Assembly: GCF_004323595.1 (NCBI RefSeq)
Contig: NZ_AP019373.1
Coordinates: 434,001-498,000 of the forward strand
Reading direction: 5' to 3'
From: Sulfuricystis thermophila
Lineage (GTDB): Bacteria; Pseudomonadota; Gammaproteobacteria; Burkholderiales; Rhodocyclaceae
DNA length: 64,000 bases
Below the pieces are notes generated by a model. The model saw only the letters and a program-made list of their open reading frames with translations. It made no database searches and was not told the origin of the DNA. Within the stretch, counting starts at the first letter, position 1; every line of letters starts with the position of its first letter. The position numbers were made by a program, and so were the translations under genes. This document shows positions 37,951-45,777 of the stretch, piece by piece.

Positions 37951-38442
37951 TTACCAGGCCAGCACGGGAGCCTTCGGTGTCAGCCGCTGCGCGCCTTGGC
38001 CGGCCGGTCCGACGCGCTGCGCTTCGAGTCGGTAAAGGCGCGGCATTGCCTTGAACAGCGTCGTTTCGATCTCTTTGAGGGCGGTGGGGTTGCTGCAGCG
38101 GAACCGATAGCGCGCCTCGATGTCGGCATGCTCACCGCCGTCGAACTTCGGCATCTCGACCGCGACTTCCTGGACGACGCAGCCCGCGGCGGCAGGAAAG
38201 TGCCACAGCGTTGCGGTGTCTTTAAGCGTTTTCTCGGCGTTGGCCAACGCGGCTTTTTCCTTTTCGTTCCTCGGCGCGCGCTCGAAGCCGACGGCGGCGT
38301 CGAGCGGCAGTTCGAGTTCGAGGGTCACGCTGTCCTTGTCGAGCACGGCATCGAGGCGCCCTTCGCCATGCACATGCTTGTGCTGGGCAAAGGCGGGTAG
38401 GGCGAAAGTCAATGCAGCAAGTACGGGAAGAACTTTGGGCAT
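37951..38442 (-). CDS. DUF2796 zinc-binding periplasmic protein (ZrgA-like)
   Basis: 163 residues from an ATG with AAGGAG: signal peptide (MPKVLPVLAALTFALPAFA) followed at once by QHKHVHGEGRLDAV, a His-rich start typical of DUF2796. The rest includes LELELPLDAAVGFERAPRNEKEK. ZrgA of Vibrio, a DUF2796 protein, is a zinc-regulated periplasmic protein needed with ABC components for zinc uptake. The metal-binding N-terminus and the neighbouring ZIP and zur genes fit the same role. Confidence 0.85.
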   Translation of the reverse strand: MPKVLPVLAALTFALPAFAQHKHVHGEGRLDAVLDKDSVTLELELPLDAAVGFERAPRNEKEKAALANAEKTLKDTATLWHFPAAAGCVVQEVAVEMPKFDGGEHADIEARYRFRCSNPTALKEIETTLFKAMPRLYRLEAQRVGPAGQGAQRLTPKAPVLAW

Positions 38443-38453
38443 CAGAAGCTCCT

Positions 38454-39242
38454 TCAGTGTGAATGCGTACTGGAAAAGACGACGATCGCGATACCGGCGG
38501 CGAGCAGCAGGCCATGCCAGCCGAGGCCCTGCTGCTCGCGTTTCAGGCGCGGCATCAGGTCGGCGACGGCGATGTAGAGGAAGCTCGCCGCGGCGAGCGT
38601 CAGGATGTGCGGCACCCATTCGAGCGCCCGCTCCAGCGCCCAATAGCCGATGACTCCGCCGAACAGCGAGGCGAGACTCGAGACGCCATTCCAGAACAGC
38701 GCCCGCGCGCGCTGCCAGCCGGCGGCGAGCAGGATCGCGAAGTCGCCGGCTTCCTGCGGCACTTCGTGGGCGATGATGGCGAGCGTCGTCGCCCAGCCGA
38801 GCTTCGGGTCGGCAAGGAAGGCGGCGGCGATCAACAGGCCATCGGTGAAGTTGTGGAAGCCATCGCCGACGAGGATCGAGAGCGTGCCGTCGTCGAGGCG
38901 CATGTGATGATGGCTGTGCGTGTGGTCTTCGCAGTGACTGGCGTCGGGATGGGCATCGTTGCCATGCGCGTGGCGCCAGAGGGCAAACTTTTCCAGCGCG
39001 AAGAAACCGAGGATGCCGGCCAGAAGCAACGGGAATGCCTCGTGCGGCGTGAGCCCCGCTTCGAGCACTTCGGGCATCAGGTGCAGCGTCGCCGTGGCGA
39101 GCAGGATGCCGGTCGAGAAGCTCACGGTGTAGCCGAGCCAGCGCCGTGGCAGCCCGAACATCACCAGGGCGGCGGCGAATACCGAGAGCAGGCCGCCGAG
39201 GAGGCAGCCGGCGACGATCTGGGTGAGGAGGGGAAGTGTCAT
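38454..39242 (-). CDS. ZIP family zinc transporter
   Basis: 262-residue polytopic protein with eight predicted helices and a cytoplasmic His-rich loop between helices 3 and 4 (HAHGNDAHPDASHCEDH, then THSHHH). The signature helices are VGDGFHNFTDGLLIAAAF and LAIIAHEVPQEAGDFAIL, the HN(x)xD and HExPxExGD metal-binding motifs of the ZIP family. The ATG at 39242 is used, with ATG 39260 as an alternative. It heads the leftward zinc operon and faces zur across one palindrome. Confidence 0.94.
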   Translation of the reverse strand: MTLPLLTQIVAGCLLGGLLSVFAAALVMFGLPRRWLGYTVSFSTGILLATATLHLMPEVLEAGLTPHEAFPLLLAGILGFFALEKFALWRHAHGNDAHPDASHCEDHTHSHHHMRLDDGTLSILVGDGFHNFTDGLLIAAAFLADPKLGWATTLAIIAHEVPQEAGDFAILLAAGWQRARALFWNGVSSLASLFGGVIGYWALERALEWVPHILTLAAASFLYIAVADLMPRLKREQQGLGWHGLLLAAGIAIVVFSSTHSH

Positions 39243-39270
39243 GGCAGCGAATTGAAGCATGATCCTGCGC

Positions 39271-39293
39271 CAAATGCAACACTGTTGCATTTG
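39271..39293. promoter_or_regulatory. zur box: Perfect 23-bp palindrome, probable Zur operator
   Basis: CAAATGCAACA, a central C, and TGTTGCATTTG form a flawless inverted repeat midway between the divergent ZIP and zur starts. It has the length, symmetry and AT-edged shape of a Fur/Zur operator, lies in the only gap between the two zinc operons, and could repress both when zinc is plentiful. No second copy is seen elsewhere in the window. Confidence 0.8.
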
Positions 39294-39319
39294 TGGGCGG
39301 CTTGTGGTTTGATGCGCGC

Positions 39320-39748
39320 ATGGGTGCAAGAACGCTTCCCCCGACTTCTGCAGCGCTGTTGCGCGCCGTGGGCATCAAGGTGACCCAGCCGCGGCTTGCG
39401 GTGCTCGATGCCTTGCGCGCGGCCGCCCGGCCGATGAGCCATGCCGAGCTCGAGGCGCTATTGGGCGAGATTGACCGCGTCACGCTCTACCGCATCCTCG
39501 ATGCCTTTGCCCAGCATGGTCTGGCGAGCAAGGCCGCCGATGCGCGCGGCGTGTTCCGTTTCGCCGCCACCGACGCTCCGCGGCGGCATGACGATCACGT
39601 GCATTTCCGCTGCCAGGCCTGTGGGGGAGTGTTCTGCCTCGAGGCGCCGCGCCCGCCGGCGCCGAAGCTGCCGCCGGGCTTCAAACTCGACGAAGCGGAA
39701 TTCGATCTGCGCGGCACCTGCGCCGCTTGCGCGAAAGGGGCTCGATGA
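39320..39748 (+). CDS. zur: Zinc uptake regulator Zur (Fur family)
   Basis: 142 residues: winged helix (LRAVGIKVTQPRLAVLDALRAAARPMSHAELEALL) and a dimerisation domain with metal ligands (HDDHVHFRCQACGGVFCLE, CAACAKGAR). Two CxxC motifs (CQAC and CAAC) are the structural zinc site of Zur. It is divergent from the ZIP gene across the palindrome, and its stop overlaps the next gene. Confidence 0.92.
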   Translation: MGARTLPPTSAALLRAVGIKVTQPRLAVLDALRAAARPMSHAELEALLGEIDRVTLYRILDAFAQHGLASKAADARGVFRFAATDAPRRHDDHVHFRCQACGGVFCLEAPRPPAPKLPPGFKLDEAEFDLRGTCAACAKGAR

Positions 39749-40026
39749 GCCGCTTGCTGCGCCTGTTGCTGCTGGTCGCCGCCTTGCTCTGGGCGCAATT
39801 CGCGCTCGCCGAGCATGGCATCGCGCATGCGCTGGAGGGGCATGACGAGACCTGCATCGAATGCCTGGCGCTGCCGGGTTTCGCCGCGCTGCCGGCCGCG
39901 CCGGTGGTCTTGCCGGCGGCGGCTGCCCAGTGCGCGGCGCAAACGGGTGCCGTCCTGCCAGCGCCGAGTTTCGCTTCCCCGCTGCCTTTTCGTTCGCGCG
40001 CACCCCCTGATCTCCTCAGCCGCTGA
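39745..40026 (+). CDS. Small exported Cys/His protein in the zinc operon
   Basis: 93 residues from an ATG that overlaps the zur stop. A signal peptide (MSRLLRLLLLVAALLWAQFALA) is followed by EHGIAHALEGHDETCIECLAL, a His/Cys cluster suited to metal binding. A Pro/Ala-rich tail follows, carrying G-A-V-L-P-A-P-S-F from a dispersed repeat copy. Similar short DUF2946-like proteins sit beside metal transporters, but the exact family cannot be confirmed. Periplasmic zinc handling is a guess. Confidence 0.7.
   Translation: MSRLLRLLLLVAALLWAQFALAEHGIAHALEGHDETCIECLALPGFAALPAAPVVLPAAAAQCAAQTGAVLPAPSFASPLPFRSRAPPDLLSR
39946..39971 (-). repeat. Dispersed 26-bp repeat, copy 8 (inside the small zinc-operon gene)
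   Basis: Minus-orientation copy, translated on the plus strand as G-A-V-L-P-A-P-S-F near the end of the 93-residue protein. Confidence 0.8.
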
Positions 40027-40064
40027 AGTTTCTTTCCGCTTCAAACGCTTTTAGGAGATTGACG

Positions 40065-41504
40065 ATGGACCGCAACACCTTGCGGGCGCTGGCTTCGGCC
40101 TGCGCCCTGATACCCTTGACCGCACCCGCCGCGGACGATCTGCAGGCGCTGCGCGAGGAGATCGCGCAGCTGAAAAAAACCTATGAGGCGCGCATCGCCG
40201 CGTTGGAAGCGAAACTGAAACAGGTGGAAAGCCCACCCGCGCCGGCTATCCAATCCAGCAGTCCGGTGACTTCGAAGAACGCCTTCAATCCGCAGCTCTC
40301 GCTGATCCTCGACGGCGTCTATTTCCGCGACAACAAAAAAGGCGCCAGCGTTGAGATGTTCGACATGATCGACGGCATCAATCACAGCCACGGTCATCAG
40401 GGGCATGCTCATGGCCAGCTCGAACGCGGCTTCAATCTGCGCGAAACCGAGCTCGCCTTCTCGGCGACGGTCAGCCCGCATTTCGATGCCTGGGCGATGA
40501 TGACGGTCAGCGACCAAGGTGATGTCGCGCTCGAAGAAGCCTACTTCGATACCCGCAGCCTGCCCTCTGGCCTGACAGTGCGCGCCGGCAAGTTCCTCTC
40601 CGGCATTGGCTATCTCAATGCCCAGCATCCGCATCAATGGGACTTCGTCGACCAGAACCTCGCTTATCGCACGCTGCTCGGCGAACATGGTCTGAGCGAT
40701 ACGGGCTTGCGCCTCTCCTGGCTGCCGAAGACCGGCAGCTGGTATACGCAGCTGGGCCTGGAACTTCTGCAGGGCAAGGAGCAGACCTTCGCGACGAGCG
40801 GGTTGGCCACGCCGACGAGTCGTGAGGATGGTGCGCCACTGGCGGCAACGAGCGCCGGCGCGCTTGCGGCGCAAAAAGCCGGGCCGCGTTTGACGACGCT
40901 CTATGCCAAGCTCGGGCCCGATCTCGGTGCGAATCACGCGCTGCAATTCGGCGGCTGGCTTGCGCATGCGCGCCAGCATCAGGAAGTGCATGACCACACG
41001 CTCGAAGATCCGGCAAGCCCCGTTCAAGCCCTCGAAGGCAAGGGCCGCGCCTGGGGCCTCGATGCGGTGTGGAAATACGCTGCCGGCGGCTACGGCGGCC
41101 AGGGCGATTTCAAGCTGGTCGGCGAATATCTGCGGCTTCACAAGAACTTGAAGATCGCTTTCGATGAGGGCGGCACTCAGGTGGGTGAAAAGCGTGACTT
41201 CGTGCAGGACGGCTTGGTGCTGCAGGGTGTCTATGGCTTCTTGCCCCACTGGCAGGCTGGACTGCGTTATGACGCCACAGGGCTGACCAAGAACGAAGTC
41301 CGTGGCCCGAATGGCAAACTCGCCGAATGGAACAAATCCGACCGCTGGACGCTGGCGCTCACAAAACAGATCGACCACTTCTCGCTGTTCCGTCTGCAGT
41401 TTGGCCGCGCCAGGCTGTGGAACGAGGGCGTGGAGGAGAAGGCGAACCAACTCTATCTGCAATATCAGATGAGTCTGGGTGCGCATGGCGCGCACAGTTT
41501 CTGA
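40065..41504 (+). CDS. His-rich outer-membrane protein of the zinc operon
   Basis: 479 residues from an ATG after AGGAG. Signal peptide (ends near APAA), then a coiled coil (DLQALREEIAQLKKTYEARIAAL), then a long beta-barrel-like region with a His-rich loop (HSHGHQGHAHG at about 107-117) and a C-terminal Phe. It lacks an obvious TonB plug. Related proteins are found beside zinc ABC transporters. A zinc-specific porin or receptor is inferred from the loop and from the operon with zur and znuA-like genes. Confidence 0.78.
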   Translation: MDRNTLRALASACALIPLTAPAADDLQALREEIAQLKKTYEARIAALEAKLKQVESPPAPAIQSSSPVTSKNAFNPQLSLILDGVYFRDNKKGASVEMFDMIDGINHSHGHQGHAHGQLERGFNLRETELAFSATVSPHFDAWAMMTVSDQGDVALEEAYFDTRSLPSGLTVRAGKFLSGIGYLNAQHPHQWDFVDQNLAYRTLLGEHGLSDTGLRLSWLPKTGSWYTQLGLELLQGKEQTFATSGLATPTSREDGAPLAATSAGALAAQKAGPRLTTLYAKLGPDLGANHALQFGGWLAHARQHQEVHDHTLEDPASPVQALEGKGRAWGLDAVWKYAAGGYGGQGDFKLVGEYLRLHKNLKIAFDEGGTQVGEKRDFVQDGLVLQGVYGFLPHWQAGLRYDATGLTKNEVRGPNGKLAEWNKSDRWTLALTKQIDHFSLFRLQFGRARLWNEGVEEKANQLYLQYQMSLGAHGAHSF

Positions 41505-41514
41505 GGAGAGAAAC

Positions 41515-42393
41515 ATGAAACGATTTGCGCTGTTCTTGGTTCTGTTCTGGGCCTTGCCGGCCTGGGCGCTCGAGGTCGTGGCGACGACTTCGAGCATGGG
41601 GATGCTCGCACGCAGCGTCGGCGGCCCTGAGGTCAAGGTCACGGAGCTTGCGCCGCCCGATCGCGATGCGCACATGTTGCAGGCGAAACCTTCGATGATG
41701 CGGGCGCTGCGCGATGCCGATCTCCTCGTCGCCGTGGGGGCCGAGCTCGAAGTGGGGTGGCTGCCGGCGGCCTTGAAGGGGGCGGCCAATCCGAACGTCC
41801 TGCCCGGGCGGCCGGGTTACTTCGAGGCCGCCGCCCAGGTCGCCTTGCTCGATGTAGGGCAGGCGGCCGATCGCGCGCAGGGCGACGTGCATCCGGCCGG
41901 CAATCCGCATGTCAATCTCGATCCGGCGCGCATGGCGATGATCGCGCAAGCCTTGGCCGCGCGCATGGGGCAGCTCGATGCCGCGCATGCCGAGCACTAC
42001 CGGCAGCGGGCGCAAGCCTTTGCCCAGGCGGTGGCGGAAAAAACCCCGGCCTGGCGGGCGAAAGTCGCCGGCAGTGGCGGGCTGGTGAGTTTTCACAAGG
42101 ATGCGATCTATCTCACCCACTTTCTCGGCCTGCCCTTTCTCGGCACGATCGAGCCGGTGCCGGGTGTGGCGCCGACCGCCGCGCATCTGGAAAACCTCGC
42201 GGCCAAGCTCAAGGGCGCCAAGGCGCTGATCGCGCACACGCCCTACCAGCCGCCAGCCGGCGCCGAGACGCTGGCGCGTCTGACCGGCCTCAAGATGGCC
42301 GTCCTGCCGATCGATCCGCCGTCGGGCAGCGACGCAGCCGACTATTTCGCCTTGATCGACCGCTGGGTCGAGGCGCTGGCGGCGGCGAAGTGA
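41515..42393 (+). CDS. znuA: Zinc/manganese ABC transporter substrate-binding protein (ZnuA-like)
   Basis: 292 residues: signal peptide (MKRFALFLVLFWALPAWA), then a cluster A-I metal-binding fold starting LEVVATTSSMGMLARSVGG. Metal-ligand-type positions are visible (DRDAHMLQAKPSMM, NPHVNLDP, VSFHKDAIYL), but there is no His/Asp-rich flexible loop. It precedes the ATPase (overlapping by 1 base) and permease genes. Zinc as substrate is inferred from zur and the neighbours; manganese or iron is possible by fold alone. Confidence 0.88.
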   Translation: MKRFALFLVLFWALPAWALEVVATTSSMGMLARSVGGPEVKVTELAPPDRDAHMLQAKPSMMRALRDADLLVAVGAELEVGWLPAALKGAANPNVLPGRPGYFEAAAQVALLDVGQAADRAQGDVHPAGNPHVNLDPARMAMIAQALAARMGQLDAAHAEHYRQRAQAFAQAVAEKTPAWRAKVAGSGGLVSFHKDAIYLTHFLGLPFLGTIEPVPGVAPTAAHLENLAAKLKGAKALIAHTPYQPPAGAETLARLTGLKMAVLPIDPPSGSDAADYFALIDRWVEALAAAK

Positions 42394-42956
42394 TGCTTGA
42401 GTTCATTGCCGCGGTGGCGGGTTACGGGCAGCCGGTGTCGCCGCCGGGGACGTTCTCTGTCGCCCGCGGCGAGGTGGTGGGAATCGCCGGCCCCAACGGC
42501 ATCGGCAAGTCGACGCTGCTCAAGGCGGTGATCGGCAGGGCGCGTCTCTTTTCCGGCCGCATCGAAAAGCCGCCGGGTGTGCGTATCGGCTATCTGCCGC
42601 AACAGCCGGTGCGCTTGCCGGAAGTTCCGCTCTCGGGCCGAGAACTCCTTGCCGCGCTCGATGCCTCGCAGTGTGAGCCACCCCGGCGGCTTGCCGAATT
42701 GCTCGAGCGGCGCATCGATCGGCTCTCCGGCGGCGAACATCAGCTGCTGATGCTGTGGGCGACGCTGGCGGGCAATGCCGAGCTGATCCTGCTCGATGAA
42801 CCGACCAACCATCTCGATCCCGGCCACATCATGACCGCCGGGGAGGAAATCGTGCAGGGACGTGAGGAGCGAGCGACGCTGGTGGTGAGCCACGAGCGCG
42901 CCTTCCTCGCCGCGGTGTGCTCGCGTATCGTCGATTTGGCAGCGGCGCATGGATAG
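42393..42956 (+). CDS. znuC: Compact metal ABC transporter ATPase (ZnuC-like)
   Basis: Only 187 residues, well below the usual 230-260, yet Walker A (GPNGIGKST), Q-loop (LPQQP), signature (LSGGEHQLLMLW), Walker B (LILLDEPTNHLD) and H-loop (VSHERAF) are all present. The protein simply lacks the C-terminal extension and has shortened helices. The ATG is at 42393, directly on the znuA stop. It overlaps the permease gene by 8 bases. Confidence 0.88.
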   Translation: MLEFIAAVAGYGQPVSPPGTFSVARGEVVGIAGPNGIGKSTLLKAVIGRARLFSGRIEKPPGVRIGYLPQQPVRLPEVPLSGRELLAALDASQCEPPRRLAELLERRIDRLSGGEHQLLMLWATLAGNAELILLDEPTNHLDPGHIMTAGEEIVQGREERATLVVSHERAFLAAVCSRIVDLAAAHG

Positions 42957-43740
42957 CCTGCTCGTGCTGCCCTTCTTCGCCGGTCTCCCGCTTGCGGTGC
43001 TCTTGCCGCTCATCGGGCTTTATCTGCGCCTGCGCGACGAATGGCTGGCAACATTGGGGCTTGCGCATCTGGCGGCGAGCGGCGTGCTCGCCGGCATGGC
43101 GCTCAAGCTACCCAACATCGTCGGTGCGTTGCTGGGAGCGGGTCTGGGCAGCGGCGCAAAGCAGCTCGCGGGCAAGCAGGGCAATTCCGCCTGGGGGCTG
43201 ATGATCCTCGCCGGCTGGTCGGCAAGCCTCCTCGTCGCGGCCAACACCGCCCTGGGCGAAGCGCTGGCGCATGCGCTCATCGATGGCCAGCTCTATTTTG
43301 CCGGCCGGCAGGAGCTCATCCTTGCCTGGACCGTCACCCTCATCGCGCTTTTCGTCTTGGCCAGGCTTGCGCCTAGGCTCATCGCCGCACGGCTGCTGCC
43401 CGAATACGAGCGCGCCAATCGTCTGCCCGCCTGGCGCTGGCATCTCGGTTTCGATCTCCTCACCAGCGTCTCCATCGCCGCGAGCCTGACGGTTTGCGGC
43501 CTGCTGGCCAGTTTCGCCTTGATCTTTGTCCCGCCCTGGATCGCCTTTCGACTCGCGCCCGACTGGCGGCGCGCCGCCTGGATTGCCGCCGGCATCGGGC
43601 TGATCGTCTATGGGGCAGCCTTTGGACTGGCGCTGGCGCTCGATCAGCCTTTCGGGCCGCTCGAGGCCGCCGTGTCGCTGCTCATACTCGCGGCATCCGG
43701 TATTGTGTGCCGTCCCGCCAGCGCCGACTTTTCGAGGTGA
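42949..43740 (+). CDS. znuB: Metal ABC transporter permease (ZnuB-like)
   Basis: 263-residue polytopic permease with about eight helices and the family-3 permease motif [13 protein letters not shown]-type region and [29 protein letters not shown]. The last ten residues ([10 protein letters not shown]) are encoded by a dispersed repeat copy and look like an add-on after the final helix. Downstream is an alternating array of the same repeat. Confidence 0.88.
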   Translation: MDSLLVLPFFAGLPLAVLLPLIGLYLRLRDEWLATLGLAHLAASGVLAGMALKLPNIVGALLGAGLGSGAKQLAGKQGNSAWGLMILAGWSASLLVAANTALGEALAHALIDGQLYFAGRQELILAWTVTLIALFVLARLAPRLIAARLLPEYERANRLPAWRWHLGFDLLTSVSIAASLTVCGLLASFALIFVPPWIAFRLAPDWRRAAWIAAGIGLIVYGAAFGLALALDQPFGPLEAAVSLLILAASGIVCRPASADFSR

Positions 43741-43835
43741 GTCGGCGCCCGGCGGGACGACATCGATTCCGCCAGCGCCGACTCTTTGCAGTGAGCCGGC
43801 TCCTGGCGCGGCGCCCCTGATTCCGCCAGCGGTCC
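43706..43835. repeat. Alternating array of the dispersed repeat (five units, znuB-hslV)
   Basis: Units in order: minus (43706-43731, inside znuB), plus (about 43739-43759), minus (about 43766-43785), plus and degenerate (about 43793-43808), minus and partial (about 43821-43835). Units 1 and 2 form a long hairpin (GTCCCGCCAGCGCCGACTT against GTCGGCGCCCGGCGGGAC). This is the layout of REP/BIME clusters, and it separates the zinc operon from hslVU. Confidence 0.85.
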
Positions 43836-43843
43836 TTGGCCAT

Positions 43844-43869
43844 GAAGGTAGAATTGGCCCACTACCTTC
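43844..43869 (+). promoter_or_regulatory. Hairpin just before hslV
   Basis: GAAGGTAG and CTACCTTC are perfect 8-base arms around a 10-base loop, 13 bases before the hslV ATG and next to its GGAAG ribosome site. It could be an mRNA thermosensor-like structure or a protein-binding inverted repeat. No canonical heat-shock promoter was recognised nearby. Confidence 0.4.
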
Positions 43870-43882
43870 CCGGAAGCAGATC

Positions 43883-44415
43883 ATGGAGCAGTATCACGGC
43901 ACCACCATTCTGTCGGTGCGGCGCGGGTCCGTCGTCGCCTTGGGCGGCGATGGCCAGGTGACCCTCGGCAACATCGTCGTAAAGAGCAGCGCCAAGAAAG
44001 TGCGCCGGCTTTACAACGAGCGCATTCTCGCCGGCTTCGCCGGCGGCACGGCGGACGCCTTCACGCTGTTCGAGCGTTTCGAAGCCAAGCTCGAAAAGCA
44101 TCAGGGCAATCTGTTGCGCTCGGCCGTCGAGCTCGCCAAGGACTGGCGCACCGACCGCATCCTGAGACGGCTGGAGGCGATGCTCGCGGTGGCCGACCGC
44201 GAAAATTCTCTGATCATCACTGGCAACGGCGATGTGCTGGAGCCGGAGCTCGGCATCGTCGCGATCGGCAGCGGCGGCGCCTATGCGCAGGCCGCCGCGC
44301 GGGCGCTGCTCGAGAACACCGACCTGGCGCCGGTCGACATCGTCAAGAAGGCGCTGACGATCGCCGCCGATCTGTGCATCTACACCAACCAGAACCACAC
44401 GATCGAGGTGTTGGC

Positions 44416-44419
<4 letters not shown>
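43883..44419 (+). CDS. hslV: ATP-dependent protease subunit HslV (ClpQ)
   Basis: 178 residues: propeptide MEQYHG then the catalytic threonine start [25 protein letters not shown], and [17 protein letters not shown]. It forms the dodecameric proteolytic core with HslU. hslU starts within its stop (ATGA). Confidence 0.96.
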
Positions 44420-45744
<1,325 letters not shown>

Positions 45745-45777
45745 GTTCTTCATTGATCGCGTGCCATGGGAGCGGAA

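Noticed and set aside
37951-39483. 510-codon minus-strand frame ending in the DUF2796 protein
   Set aside because: Only the last 163 codons form a signal peptide plus DUF2796; the rest is the out-of-frame ZIP gene.
40041-41789. 582-codon minus-strand frame
   Set aside because: Antisense of the zinc outer-membrane protein and znuA; no recognisable domain or start signal.
42060-42085. AAAGTCGCCGGCAGTGGCGG in znuA looks like the repeat
   Set aside because: Several core mismatches and no GACGGCACC end; probably normal coding sequence.
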